Positions 17,065-25,747 of a DNA stretch of 26,998 nt are shown piece after piece. The first letter of the stretch is position 1. Each line of letters opens with the position of its first letter. The DNA is from DATHVI01 sp035461385. GTDB taxonomy: Bacteria; Actinomycetota; Thermoleophilia; Solirubrobacterales; 70-9. Made by a program: the position numbers and the translations under genes. The stretch is from positions 1-26,998 of the forward strand of contig DATHVI010000003.1 in the NCBI GenBank assembly GCA_035461385.1. Reading direction: 5' to 3'. The notes below the pieces were generated by a model. It saw nothing but the letters and a program-made list of their open reading frames with translations, was not told the DNA's origin and ran no database searches.

Positions 17065-19052
17065 CGCCCCGGCGCCGGGCCGCGGATCGCCTCGTGGAAG
17101 CGGTCGAAGTCGGCCTCGATCGTGAGCCGGCCGAGCTTGCCGTACTCCAGCGCTACGGCGCGGACCAGGTGCTCCATCGTGATCGACCCCCCATCCTCGG
17201 CGGCGAGGAAAGCAGCGGCCACCGAGCAGTTACGGATCCCGCCGCCCGACAGCCGGAAGCGATCGGCGAGGAAGTCGAGGTCGACGTCGTCGGCGACCGG
17301 GGCGGTTTCGGGGAGCAGCAGGCGCCAGATCTTGGTCCGGTCCTCGGCGTCGGGAAACGGGAAGTCGACGATGAAGTCGAGCCGGCGCAGGAAGGCGTCG
17401 TCGACGTTCTGGCGCAGGTTCGTGGCGAGGATCACCGCCCCGGGATAGCCCTCCATCTTCTGCAGCAGATAGGCGACCTCGATGTTGGCGTAGCGGTCGT
17501 GGGCGTCCTTGACCTCGGATCGCTTCCCGAACAGGGCGTCGGCCTCGTCGAAGAAGAGGATCGCGTTCGAGCCCTCGGCGGCGTCGAATACCTCGTTCAG
17601 GTTCTTCTCCGTCTCGCCGATGTACTTCGAGACAACCGTCGCGAGGTCGATCCGGTAGAGCTCGAGGCCGAGCTCGCGCGCGAGCACCTGTCCCGCGAGC
17701 GTCTTCCCGGTTCCCGACTCGCCGGCGAACAGCGCCTTGATTCCCTGCGTATGGGCGACGGTTCGCTCGTAGCCCCACTCGGAGAGAACGAGGTCGCGGT
17801 GGCGCAGGTAGCTCGAGATCGAGTGCAGGACCTCGAGCTGCCGCGCCGGCAGGACCAGGTCGCGCCACCGGAAGCGCGGCTCGAGCCGCTGCGCGAGCTC
17901 GCCGAGCCGCGTGGTGGACGCCTGCCGCGCGCCCAGGTCGAGATCCTCCGGCGCGGGCTGCCTCCCGCCGCGGCTCGAGGCCTCGAGCCGCGCGACCGCG
18001 GCCGCATGCGCGATCTGGACCGCCGAGAGGCGGAACTTCGCCGCCACCTCCTGCACGCGGTCCGCGCCTGTCTGCGCCGACCAGGCGGTGCAGCGCTCGG
18101 CGTAGCTCATCGGCGGCAGCTCGCAGACGGTCACCGTCTCGCGTTCGAGCACCAGCGCCGCGTCACGCCGGCGCGCGCACAGCAACGCCCGCGGTCCCCG
18201 GCTGGTGAGCGCTCGGGTGACGCGCCCGCGGCTCTCCCGCGGCAACCCCTCGAGGCCGTCGAAGGCGAGTACCCGACCCTCGAGCGCCGCCGCCAGCGTC
18301 GCCTCCCGCATCGCCGCTTGATCGGTGAGGCGCGAGACGTCGACCACGAGCACCGGGCGCCGGGCGGCGACGGACAGCCCCAGCGGCGCGTCGTCGCCCG
18401 CGACGAGAACCGGCACCGGGCTCGGCGCTCCGAGGATCCGGCGCAGGCGCTCGATCGCCGGTCCGCGGCCGATCTCGTGTCCGGGAGCCTCGATCCGCTG
18501 CCACCATCCCTCGCCCGGAGGTTGGTCGAGGCGGGCGCCGACCACGAACGACGCGAGCTGCCCGCTAACCCGCACGCCCTGCTCCGCCAGCGGCACGGTG
18601 CCGTCGTCGGCGTCGAGGCGGAGGGCGCCCACCGAGCGCAGCCGGCGATCGGCGTCGAAGCAGCTGAGGACATCCGCCACCCGGACGCCTTCGACCTCGA
18701 GCAGGCGCGCCACCAGCCGCGGGCTGGCGAGCTTCCGGGTGACGTCGTCGTGGAGGTAGGCGAAGAGCCGGCCAAAGCGCGGGTCGAGCTCAGGGGCGAT
18801 GCAGACCGCGAGGACGGTCGCGTCGAGCGCGTCGAGCTCGAGCCGCTTCGCGGCCAGCTCGAGGCGCTGGTCGAGGTCGGGCCCCCCCGGGGTGCGGGCC
18901 AGTGCGAGCGCGAGGTCGTCGGAGACGTAGAGCCCGCGGAACGGGTCGGTCGGGTTCGGGTCGGTGGCGGCGACCTGCTCGACGGCCGCGCGCACCCGCC
19001 CCTCGACGAACGCCCAGCGCGAGCGCCCGGCTGCGCTACCCGGAGAGGTCAC
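17061..19052 (-). CDS. eCIS AAA+ ATPase (Pvc15/Afp15-like)
   Basis: The C-terminal third is a classical AAA+ module. Counting from the GTG at 19052, Walker A GESGTGKT lies at 444-451 and Walker B I-L-F-F-D-E-A-D at 498-505 (D502, E503). A sensor/arginine-finger region follows with A-T-N-L-R-Q-N-V-D-D-A-F-L-R-R-L-D. The N-terminal ~380 residues are the long helical winged-helix-like region usual for eCIS ATPases; a second, degenerate ATPase-like part is possible there (VPVLVAGDD, VLVVDVSRL). Every eCIS encodes such an ATPase, thought to act in particle assembly or cargo loading. I chose GTG at 19052, preceded by GAGGTGG. It overlaps the DUF4157 gene by 17 bases; a GTG/ATG frame up to 19088 also stays open. 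The 3' end overlaps the giant cargo gene by 4 bases. Confidence 0.95.
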   Translation of the reverse strand: MTSPGSAAGRSRWAFVEGRVRAAVEQVAATDPNPTDPFRGLYVSDDLALALARTPGGPDLDQRLELAAKRLELDALDATVLAVCIAPELDPRFGRLFAYLHDDVTRKLASPRLVARLLEVEGVRVADVLSCFDADRRLRSVGALRLDADDGTVPLAEQGVRVSGQLASFVVGARLDQPPGEGWWQRIEAPGHEIGRGPAIERLRRILGAPSPVPVLVAGDDAPLGLSVAARRPVLVVDVSRLTDQAAMREATLAAALEGRVLAFDGLEGLPRESRGRVTRALTSRGPRALLCARRRDAALVLERETVTVCELPPMSYAERCTAWSAQTGADRVQEVAAKFRLSAVQIAHAAAVARLEASSRGGRQPAPEDLDLGARQASTTRLGELAQRLEPRFRWRDLVLPARQLEVLHSISSYLRHRDLVLSEWGYERTVAHTQGIKALFAGESGTGKTLAGQVLARELGLELYRIDLATVVSKYIGETEKNLNEVFDAAEGSNAILFFDEADALFGKRSEVKDAHDRYANIEVAYLLQKMEGYPGAVILATNLRQNVDDAFLRRLDFIVDFPFPDAEDRTKIWRLLLPETAPVADDVDLDFLADRFRLSGGGIRNCSVAAAFLAAEDGGSITMEHLVRAVALEYGKLGRLTIEADFDRFHEAIRGPAPGR

Positions 19053-19575
19053 GGGCCACCTCGTCCGCGTCCACCTCGAGGTCCTCACCCGGCTCGCTCA
19101 CCCGCATCGGGCCGCTCGTCGGCGCGCCCCGCTGCTGAACGACGTGGGCGAGCTCGTGCGCGATCAGCCGCTCGCCGTCCGAGCTTGCGGGCTTGTACTC
19201 GCCGCGGGCGAAGTAGATGTCGCTGCCGGTCGTGAACGCGCGGGCGGCGACGGAGCGGGCGAGTGCGTCCGCGGTTCCGTCGGTGTGGACGCGAACGTCC
19301 GCGAGCGACTCACCCAGCGCCTCCTCGGCGCTGGCGCGGACCCCGTCGGCGAGCGTGCCCCCGGCGTTGCGTGTCCGCGCGATCGTCGCCTCGACATCAG
19401 GATGCGCGCGCCCGTCGGGCAGGATCCCGGCTCCCTCCGCGGCGAGCGCGGAGAACGAGGAGTTGCCGATCGTCGCGGCGACGTCGGTGGGTGAGCTCGG
19501 GCACTCGATCGACCGCTCGCCCTCGGCCTCGCGAGAGTCGTGCTCAGGCTCGTGCGCCTGCCGGTGCGACGGCAC
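19036..19575 (-). CDS. DUF4157 HELAH metallopeptidase-like protein
   Basis: The 179 residues contain the DUF4157 signature. It includes E-E-A-L-G-x-S-L-A-D-V-R-V-H-T-D (about 83-98), A-R-A-F-T-T-G-S-D-I-Y-F-A-R-G-E-Y (about 111-127), and H140-E-L-A-H144-VVQQRG, the zinc-binding HExxH helix followed by a basic turn. DUF4157 proteins are among the most typical accessory genes of eCIS loci and are proposed to bind or process cargo; some are cargo themselves. The GTG start shares one base with the stop of the response regulator (CTAGTG), and the 3' end overlaps the ATPase gene, so the four genes are one operon. The N-terminal ~40 residues are hydrophilic and without a signal peptide. It lacks the LQ..GNA leader of the two large proteins, favouring a cytoplasmic helper role. 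Confidence 0.93.
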   Translation of the reverse strand: MPSHRQAHEPEHDSREAEGERSIECPSSPTDVAATIGNSSFSALAAEGAGILPDGRAHPDVEATIARTRNAGGTLADGVRASAEEALGESLADVRVHTDGTADALARSVAARAFTTGSDIYFARGEYKPASSDGERLIAHELAHVVQQRGAPTSGPMRVSEPGEDLEVDADEVARDLSG

Positions 19576-20228
19576 TAGATCAGTCCCTCTCGCATCGCCT
19601 GGGCGACCGCCTGGGAGCGACCGCGGGCGCCGAGCTTGGTCAAGATGTCGTGGACGACGTTCTTGATCGTCCGCTCGCTGTAGCTGAGCTGCTCGGCCAC
19701 CTCGCGCGTCTGATAGCCCTCGGCGATCAGCCTCAACACGCTCTGCTCGCGCGCCGTCAGGCGGGCGAGCGAGAGGCCGTTCGGCTCGAGTACCTCGCGC
19801 GAGACTCGCGAGATCCCCTCGAGCAGGTTTCCGAGCAGCTCGGGCGCCATCACGCCCGCGCCGGTGTGGGCTGCCCGGATCGCGGCGGCCAGCTTCTCGG
19901 GTGTCAGCGTCGCCTTCGACAGGAAGCCGCGCGCGCCGGCTTGGATCGAGGCGAGCATCGCGTCCTCGTCGACGCTCTCCGTGCAGACGAGGATCGCCAC
20001 GTCGCGGCTGTGAAGCTCACGGATCATCTCCCGGGCGCCCGACAGGTCGTGGTCGAGCAGGACCAGCGTCGCGTCGGCGAGGCGTTCGTTCTCGCGGGCG
20101 GCGCGAACGCTGCCCGCATCCCCGACTCCGGTCGCTTCCGAGACCGTGCCCAGGGACGCCACGATCCCCCGTCGGTAAATCGCGTGACCGTCGATGACAA
20201 AGACTCTGGCGTGGTGCCAGGAGCCCAC
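19575..20228 (-). CDS. LuxR/NarL-family response regulator of the eCIS effector operon
   Basis: A receiver domain occupies about residues 7-125: strand RVFVIDGH (one of the two usual acidic residues is Gly), phosphoacceptor Asp in LVLLDHDLSG, switch Thr in VCTES and Lys in FLSK. A linker leads to a complete LuxR-type helix-turn-helix at about 153-210 (LTAREQSVLRLIAEG, REVAEQLSYSERTIKNVVHDILTKLG). Domain order and length (217) are normal. It is the first gene of the operon with DUF4157, ATPase and giant cargo, so it likely senses the condition under which this block is expressed. No histidine kinase is in the window. The GTG start is preceded by AGGAGGG at 8 bases, the strongest ribosome site seen. 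The inverted repeat over its promoter (20272-20290) may be its own binding site. Confidence 0.95.
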   Translation of the reverse strand: MGSWHHARVFVIDGHAIYRRGIVASLGTVSEATGVGDAGSVRAARENERLADATLVLLDHDLSGAREMIRELHSRDVAILVCTESVDEDAMLASIQAGARGFLSKATLTPEKLAAAIRAAHTGAGVMAPELLGNLLEGISRVSREVLEPNGLSLARLTAREQSVLRLIAEGYQTREVAEQLSYSERTIKNVVHDILTKLGARGRSQAVAQAMREGLI

Positions 20229-20235
20229 CGAACCA

Positions 20236-20242
20236 CCCTCCT
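20236..20242 (-). promoter_or_regulatory. Shine-Dalgarno of the response regulator
   Basis: AGGAGGG on the minus strand lies 7 bases before the GTG at 20228-20226. It is a near-perfect match to the 16S rRNA 3' end and settles the start of the regulator, ahead of the receiver strand RVFVID. Confidence 0.75.
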
Positions 20243-20256
20243 GAATTGCCGGCCCG

Positions 20257-20285
20257 ATCCTAACCGGTACGATCGCTTACGTAAA
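20257..20285 (-). promoter_or_regulatory. Promoter of the regulator/DUF4157/ATPase/giant-cargo operon
   Basis: On the minus strand, TTTACG (20285-20280) and TAGGAT (20262-20257) are separated by 17 bases. TAGGAT is a frequent actinobacterial -10. Transcription would begin near 20250, leaving a leader of about 20 bases that holds the Shine-Dalgarno. All four minus-strand genes downstream overlap, so this could be the only promoter of an 11.4-kb operon. Confidence 0.55.
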
Positions 20286-20290
20286 GCGAT
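20272..20290. repeat. 7-5-7 inverted repeat over the regulator -35 (operator candidate)
   Basis: ATCGCTT (20272-20278) and AAGCGAT (20284-20290) are perfect inverted copies around ACGTA. The repeat covers the -35 element of the minus-strand operon and lies 16 bases before the ATG of the divergent PAAR-like gene, so one bound regulator could act on both. NarL/LuxR-type regulators bind palindromes of about this length. Confidence 0.5.
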
Positions 20291-20306
20291 TACTCAGAAA
20301 GTTTGC

Positions 20307-20642
20307 ATGCCGCCGTTGGTGACGACGAACGCGCAGATCTTCTGCGCCCACGGGGGTCGGGTCGTCCTCACGCCCCGCCAATCGACGGTCACGATCGAAG
20401 GCGGGGCGGTGCTTTGCGAGCCGGACCTGATCGGAGCCCCGATCGTTGGTTGCACGCAGGTCCCAAGCCCGAGCACGAAGCCGTGCACGACCGTGGTCTC
20501 GACCCTGCCGGGGTCTTCCTCGCCGACGATTGCGGTCGCGGGGCGCGCCGTCTACGTGCAGACGCTGTCCGGCCTCACCGACGGCGTCCCTCCGGGCGCC
20601 ATCGCCGTGGTTAGTCCGGGTCAGACGCGGGTGAGCGCGTAG
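20307..20642 (+). CDS. PAAR/spike-tip-like protein (111 aa)
   Basis: The protein starts MPPLVTTNAQIFCAHGGRV and continues with L-T-P-R-Q-S-T-V-T-I-x-G-G-A-V-L-C-E-x-D, I-V-G-C-T, P-S-P-S-T-K-P-C-T-T-V, V-A-G-R-A-V-Y-V-Q-T-x-S-G-L, and a closing V-S-P-G-Q-T-R-V-S-A. The 'CxHGG...V.I.G.p.l...d...i.GC......s.PC..v' pattern with short beta turns is what I know from small PAAR-like (DUF4280-type) proteins common beside eCIS loci and other contractile systems, where PAAR proteins cap the spike. It is divergent from the regulator operon, sharing the 78-base intergenic region with its inverted repeat. Start ATG 20307 is preceded only by a weak site (agaaag). Upstream codons stay open but belong to noncoding or antisense sequence. 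Confidence 0.8.
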   Translation: MPPLVTTNAQIFCAHGGRVVLTPRQSTVTIEGGAVLCEPDLIGAPIVGCTQVPSPSTKPCTTVVSTLPGSSSPTIAVAGRAVYVQTLSGLTDGVPPGAIAVVSPGQTRVSA

Positions 20643-20649
20643 GCTTAGA

Positions 20650-20668
20650 GCATGCCGGAGCGGCATGC
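20650..20668. repeat. Perfect 8-bp hairpin between PAAR-like and kinase genes
   Basis: GCATGCCG (20650-20657) and CGGCATGC (20661-20668) form a perfect stem with a 3-base loop, 8 bases after the PAAR-like stop codon and 31 bases before the kinase ATG. No T-run follows, so it is not a classical intrinsic terminator. It could still reduce read-through or protect the 3' end, or it could be a protein site. Confidence 0.5.
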
Positions 20669-20698
20669 GCGGCCAGCCGGACGAGTGACGAGGGCGCG

Positions 20699-22777
20699 AT
20701 GAGCACGGAGCGCAAGATCGGCCGGTACGAGGTCGTGAGGATGCTTGGACGCGGCGGGATGGCGGTCGTCTACCTCGCCAGGCAAACCGACCTCGATCGG
20801 CTCGTCGCGCTCAAGGAGCTATCCCGGCAGGCGGTCGACGATCCGTCGTTCGCGCAGCGGTTCGTGCGCGAGTCGCGGCTGGCCGGGTCCCTTGCCCACC
20901 CCAATATCGTCGTCGTCCACGAGTACTTCGAGCACGAGGGAACTCCGTACATCGCGATGGAGTACGTGCCCGGTGGGTCGCTGCGCCCGTTCGTGAGGAC
21001 GCTCACCACACCTCAGGTCGCCGGCGTGCTCGAGGGCCTGCTCGCGGCGCTCACTCACGCCGAGCACGCCGGGGTGGTCCATCGCGATCTCAAGCCCGAG
21101 AACCTGATGGTCACCGACGAGGGGCGGATCAAGATCACCGACTTCGGCATCGCCCGCGCCTCGAGCGGCGCCGCAACCGGGTTCATGACCGCCACCGGGA
21201 CCACGGTGGGCACCCCCGCGTACATGGCACCCGAGCAGGCGATGGGCAAGGAGATCGGTCCCCGGACCGATCTCTATGCGACCGGGGTGCTCGCCTACGA
21301 GATGCTCGCCGCCCGGCTCCCGTTCCCCCAGGAGGAGGCGCCGATGGCGATCCTCATGCGCCACATCAACGAGCAGCCTCCGACCCTGGCGGAGGTCCGC
21401 CCAGAAGTCGATCCTCGGCTGGCCGGCTGGGTGATGGGGTTGCTCGAGAAGCGCCCCGAGGACCGTCCGGACGGGGCTGAGCCCGCGTGGCACCAGCTCG
21501 AGGACATCCTGATCGACGTGATCGGGCCGCGGTGGCGGCGCGAGGCCCGGCTTCCGCCCGAGCCCGGCACCCGGGTGACGCACGAGCCGCTCACCCCGGC
21601 GCCGTTCGAGTCCGGACGGACGCCGACTCCGCCCTCGACCGCCGCGCCGGAACCGGCGCCGGACCGAGGGGTCGAGAGCGAATTCATGAGCTTTCCTCCC
21701 GCCGGCGCGGGCGAGTCCACCGGCGCCGCCGCCCCTGAGCCCGCCGGGACCGCCGCCCCCGGGGCGAGCGCCGCCGCCCCGCCCGAGGCGGGCCCCGGAG
21801 TCGAGCCGGCCGAAACGGCCGAGGGGCCCCCTGAGGCTGCGCGCGAGCCCGCCGGCCCCGAGGCGCGTGGCGGCGAGGCGCCGACCCAGGCTCCGGCCGG
21901 GCGCGCCGAGGAGCCCCACCCGGAGAGCGAGCGGGTCGAGGGCCCGACCGAGGACGTTCCCTCCACCGAGGGACAGACCGTCGCCGCCCGCCGCGACACC
22001 GCCGCGCCCCCGGCTGCGCCGGCACCGCCGACGAGTGCGCCGGCGGATCGCGAGGCCGGTCCGGAGACGGTCCCCGCCGAAGCGCCACCCCCGGTGACGC
22101 GCCCCGGGACGACCTCGCCACCGCCCGCTGCGACCCGGCCGGCGCCGACCCCGCCAGCGCCCGCTGCGCGGCCGCCCCACGGGCGCCGGCGTCTGGTCGG
22201 GATCCTCGCGGGGCTCGCCGTCCTCGCGGTCGGGGTGGGCGCGGCCTTCGCCTTCGGGCTGGTTGGCGGCGGGGACGGCGGCGGGGACGGCGGCGGCCCG
22301 ACGGTCGAATACGAGCTCGAGACGCCCGGGGGCGCCTATCAGGTCGAGCTTCCGGCCGGCTGGACCAAGGAGAACACCGAGGAGCAGCAGTCGGACCCGA
22401 CCCACACGCGGACGAGGCGATTGAGCCCGGACGGGAACGTCAGGCTCGGGATCAACCGCTTCGCCGGCGAGGACGATCCCGGCTCGCTGGTCGCCATCGC
22501 CCAGGAGAGCAACGAAGCGCGCGACCCGACCTACCGGCAGATAGCGCTCGACGAGCAGGTCTCGGTCGATGGCAAGGACGCGCTGCTGTACGTGTTCGAG
22601 GGCGAACGCGACGAGCTCGGCCAGGCGAGGCAATTCGCCTACTTCTTCACCCTCGGCAGCGATACCTACCGGGTCCAGGGCTCCGGCGCGGAAGCGGGCG
22701 GACAGGAGGCCTTTGAGCTGGCCCGGGAGGTCGCCGAGCACGCCACCGTCACCCTCCGCGAGGTCGGCGGTGACTGA
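20699..22777 (+). CDS. PknB-like transmembrane Ser/Thr protein kinase
   Basis: An intact kinase domain fills about residues 10-270: glycine loop GRGGMAVV (17-24), catalytic Lys K39, catalytic loop HRDLKPEN (128-135, D130), DFG at 148-150 and the APE motif in M-A-P-E-Q. All catalytic residues are present, so it should be active. A ~220-residue Pro/Ala/Glu-rich linker follows, then one membrane helix at about 499-522. After a Gly/Asp spacer comes an extracytoplasmic domain of ~155 residues (YELETPGGAYQVELPAGW at its start), which resembles neither PASTA nor another sensor domain I know. The ATG has cGAGGG 4 bases upstream. It follows the PAAR-like gene on the same strand, but the hairpin between them and the change of content suggest that the eCIS locus ends before it. 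Confidence 0.95.
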   Translation: MSTERKIGRYEVVRMLGRGGMAVVYLARQTDLDRLVALKELSRQAVDDPSFAQRFVRESRLAGSLAHPNIVVVHEYFEHEGTPYIAMEYVPGGSLRPFVRTLTTPQVAGVLEGLLAALTHAEHAGVVHRDLKPENLMVTDEGRIKITDFGIARASSGAATGFMTATGTTVGTPAYMAPEQAMGKEIGPRTDLYATGVLAYEMLAARLPFPQEEAPMAILMRHINEQPPTLAEVRPEVDPRLAGWVMGLLEKRPEDRPDGAEPAWHQLEDILIDVIGPRWRREARLPPEPGTRVTHEPLTPAPFESGRTPTPPSTAAPEPAPDRGVESEFMSFPPAGAGESTGAAAPEPAGTAAPGASAAAPPEAGPGVEPAETAEGPPEAAREPAGPEARGGEAPTQAPAGRAEEPHPESERVEGPTEDVPSTEGQTVAARRDTAAPPAAPAPPTSAPADREAGPETVPAEAPPPVTRPGTTSPPPAATRPAPTPPAPAARPPHGRRRLVGILAGLAVLAVGVGAAFAFGLVGGGDGGGDGGGPTVEYELETPGGAYQVELPAGWTKENTEEQQSDPTHTRTRRLSPDGNVRLGINRFAGEDDPGSLVAIAQESNEARDPTYRQIALDEQVSVDGKDALLYVFEGERDELGQARQFAYFFTLGSDTYRVQGSGAEAGGQEAFELAREVAEHATVTLREVGGD

Positions 22778-22802
22778 CTCGAGGCGACCGTTTCGGCGGC
22801 GG

Positions 22803-22808
22803 TAGGGT
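22803..22808 (+). promoter_or_regulatory. -10-like TAGGGT just upstream of the lipoprotein GTG
   Basis: TAGGGT fits the actinobacterial TANNNT box and ends 8 bases before the GTG at 22817, the spacing expected when transcription begins at the start codon. No -35 is recognisable. The support is therefore only the box, the spacing and the lack of a good ribosome site. Confidence 0.35.
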
Positions 22809-22816
22809 CGGTCGAG

Positions 22817-23572
22817 GTGACGACGCGCTCGGCAACGAGGCGTCATCTCGGGATCCTGACGGCGACGCTCGCGGCGATGGTCTCGATCGCAGGATGCGGT
22901 GGCGACGGGGAGGGCGAGGAGACCTCGCCGGAGCTTCGCGCGCTGGCGCAGGTGTCGCAGCTCGCCGATCTCACCGGCCGCATGCTCGTGATCGCCGAGA
23001 CCGTGGTCGAGGATCCGCGGAAGGCAACTCGTGAGGCCGCCTCGGCCGAGCTGACCGAGCTCGAGGAGACCGCCGAGGCGCTCGCGGACGAGACCGCGGC
23101 CCCGGAGCTCGACCGAGAGCTCGCCGATCAGCTCGCGAAGGCGGGCGGTTGCCTGGCGCGGGGCTTCGCGTCGCTCGGGCAGGCAGTCTCCTCCCGGCGA
23201 GGCGAGGAGGCGCAGCTCGCGGCCGAGGATGCCGGCTCGGCCGCGAGGCGGTGCCTGCGACGGCTCGCGTCGGCGACCGACGGGCTCGTCGCCGCCACCG
23301 GCGCCGACGCGGAGGCGCTCGCCGCCAGGATCGCCGGTGCGGAGCAGGAGATCGACGACCTCGTCGCGGGACTGGTGACCGCGCTCGCTGCCCCCGTACC
23401 CCCGGAGCCGGTGACCGCTCCGGAGACGGAGCCGGTCGAACCCGATCCGGCGACGGCCCCGCCCGAGGACCTTCCGCCGGCCGAGCCGGGCGGTTTCGAG
23501 CTCTCGGACCTCCCGGAGTGCTCGCAGGCCCCGCCCCCCTGCCGCTCCGGAGAGGATGTCGTCGAACCGTAG
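22817..23572 (+). CDS. Secreted lipoprotein, helical, proline-rich C-terminus
   Basis: The N-terminus is a lipoprotein signal peptide: Arg-rich start (TTRSATRRH), hydrophobic core GILTATLAAMVS and lipobox I-A-G-C with Cys27. After a Gly/Asp/Glu spacer, residues ~38-195 are predicted alpha-helical with many Ala/Glu/Leu and three cysteines (in GGCLARGF and RRCLRRL, plus the lipid Cys). A Pro/Glu-rich tail follows and ends with two further cysteines (LPECSQAPPPCRSGED). I do not recognise a family. The likely place is the outer face of the cytoplasmic membrane. It lies 39 bases after the kinase gene, whose extracytoplasmic domain would be on the same side; a functional link is only suggested by adjacency. 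The GTG may be used without a leader. Confidence 0.8.
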   Translation: MTTRSATRRHLGILTATLAAMVSIAGCGGDGEGEETSPELRALAQVSQLADLTGRMLVIAETVVEDPRKATREAASAELTELEETAEALADETAAPELDRELADQLAKAGGCLARGFASLGQAVSSRRGEEAQLAAEDAGSAARRCLRRLASATDGLVAATGADAEALAARIAGAEQEIDDLVAGLVTALAAPVPPEPVTAPETEPVEPDPATAPPEDLPPAEPGGFELSDLPECSQAPPPCRSGEDVVEP

Positions 23573-23619
23573 GCACCGTGACCGCGGCTCCCCGCCTGGG
23601 TCTGGGAACCTGCGAGGCG

Positions 23620-24207
23620 ATGGGCGAGCTCGAGGCGTGGCGAACCTGGTGGCGGAAGCGCCGCTGGTATGAGCGCAACCGCCGTCCGCTGCGACGCTGG
23701 CGGATCGACCGCCACATGGCTCGCCGGGGCGCCTACATCCGCCACCCGGTCGAGGGCGAGGTGCTCGAGGCGCTCGACGAGGGCAGGCTCGAGGTGGGGG
23801 AGGGGACGCTGCTCGAGCCGGGATGCTGGCTCACCCTGGCGCCGCAGGCGCGGATCGCGATCGGCGCCGACTGCTTTCTGAACCGGGGGACGATGCTCGC
23901 CGCGTTCGAGCGAATCGAGATCGGCGACCACGTGATGTTCGCCAACGGCTGCTTCGTCGGCGACTCCGATCATCGCCGTGACGACCCCGAGCTTCCGGTC
24001 ACCCGGCAGGGGTTCGTGCCCCGCGGGCCGGTGCGGATCGGCTCGAACGTCTGGTTCGGGGTCAACTGCGTCGTCACCGGCGGGGTCGAGATCGGCGAGC
24101 GGGCGGTGATCGGCGCGAACTCGGTCGTCACCCGCGACATCCCGCCGCGCGTGATCGCGGCCGGCGCCCCGGCGGCGGTAATTCGCGAGATCGAGTTCAA
24201 GCGCTAG
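23620..24207 (+). CDS. Hexapeptide-repeat (left-handed beta-helix) acyltransferase
   Basis: The 195 residues begin with a basic segment (MGELEAWRTWWRKRRWYERN) and then show hexapeptide turns of the left-handed beta-helix. Examples are L-x-x-G-x-x-L-E-P-G, I-A-I-G-A-D, R-I-E-I-G-D-H, V-R-I-G-S-N-V-W-F-G-V, G-V-E-I-G-E-R-A-V-I-G-A-N-S-V-V-T, and the C-terminal V-I-A-A-G-A-P-A-A-V-I-R typical of NodL/CysE/xenobiotic acetyltransferase-like enzymes. A loop with GDSDHRRDD (about residues 115-123) carries the His expected for the active site. The acceptor is unknown; a sugar or cell-envelope glycan is usual. ATG 23620 is chosen; an in-frame GTG at 23578, 5 bases after the lipoprotein stop, would add 14 residues. 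Neither has a good ribosome site. Confidence 0.88.
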   Translation: MGELEAWRTWWRKRRWYERNRRPLRRWRIDRHMARRGAYIRHPVEGEVLEALDEGRLEVGEGTLLEPGCWLTLAPQARIAIGADCFLNRGTMLAAFERIEIGDHVMFANGCFVGDSDHRRDDPELPVTRQGFVPRGPVRIGSNVWFGVNCVVTGGVEIGERAVIGANSVVTRDIPPRVIAAGAPAAVIREIEFKR

Positions 24208-24224
24208 CTTTTCGGCGACCCCCC

Positions 24225-24230
24225 GAGGAG
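24225..24230 (+). promoter_or_regulatory. Shine-Dalgarno supporting the TTG start of malic enzyme
   Basis: GAGGAG lies 8 bases before TTG at 24239-24241. It supports this unusual start over the in-frame ATG at 24257. TAGCTT (24205-24210), overlapping the preceding stop codon, could serve as a -10. Confidence 0.55.
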
Positions 24231-24238
24231 GACGGAGA

Positions 24239-25723
<1,485 letters not shown>

Positions 25724-25747
25724 TCGCGCCCGCCGGCTGGGCCGCTC

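Noticed and set aside
17094..19235. Plus-strand open frame of 713 codons opposite the ATPase
   Set aside because: Antisense shadow of the AAA+ gene. The minus strand shows Walker A and B; this frame shows only low-complexity Arg/Glu/Leu sequence.
20819..22846. Minus-strand open frame of 675 codons opposite the kinase
   Set aside because: Shadow of the kinase gene; the plus strand has all kinase motifs.
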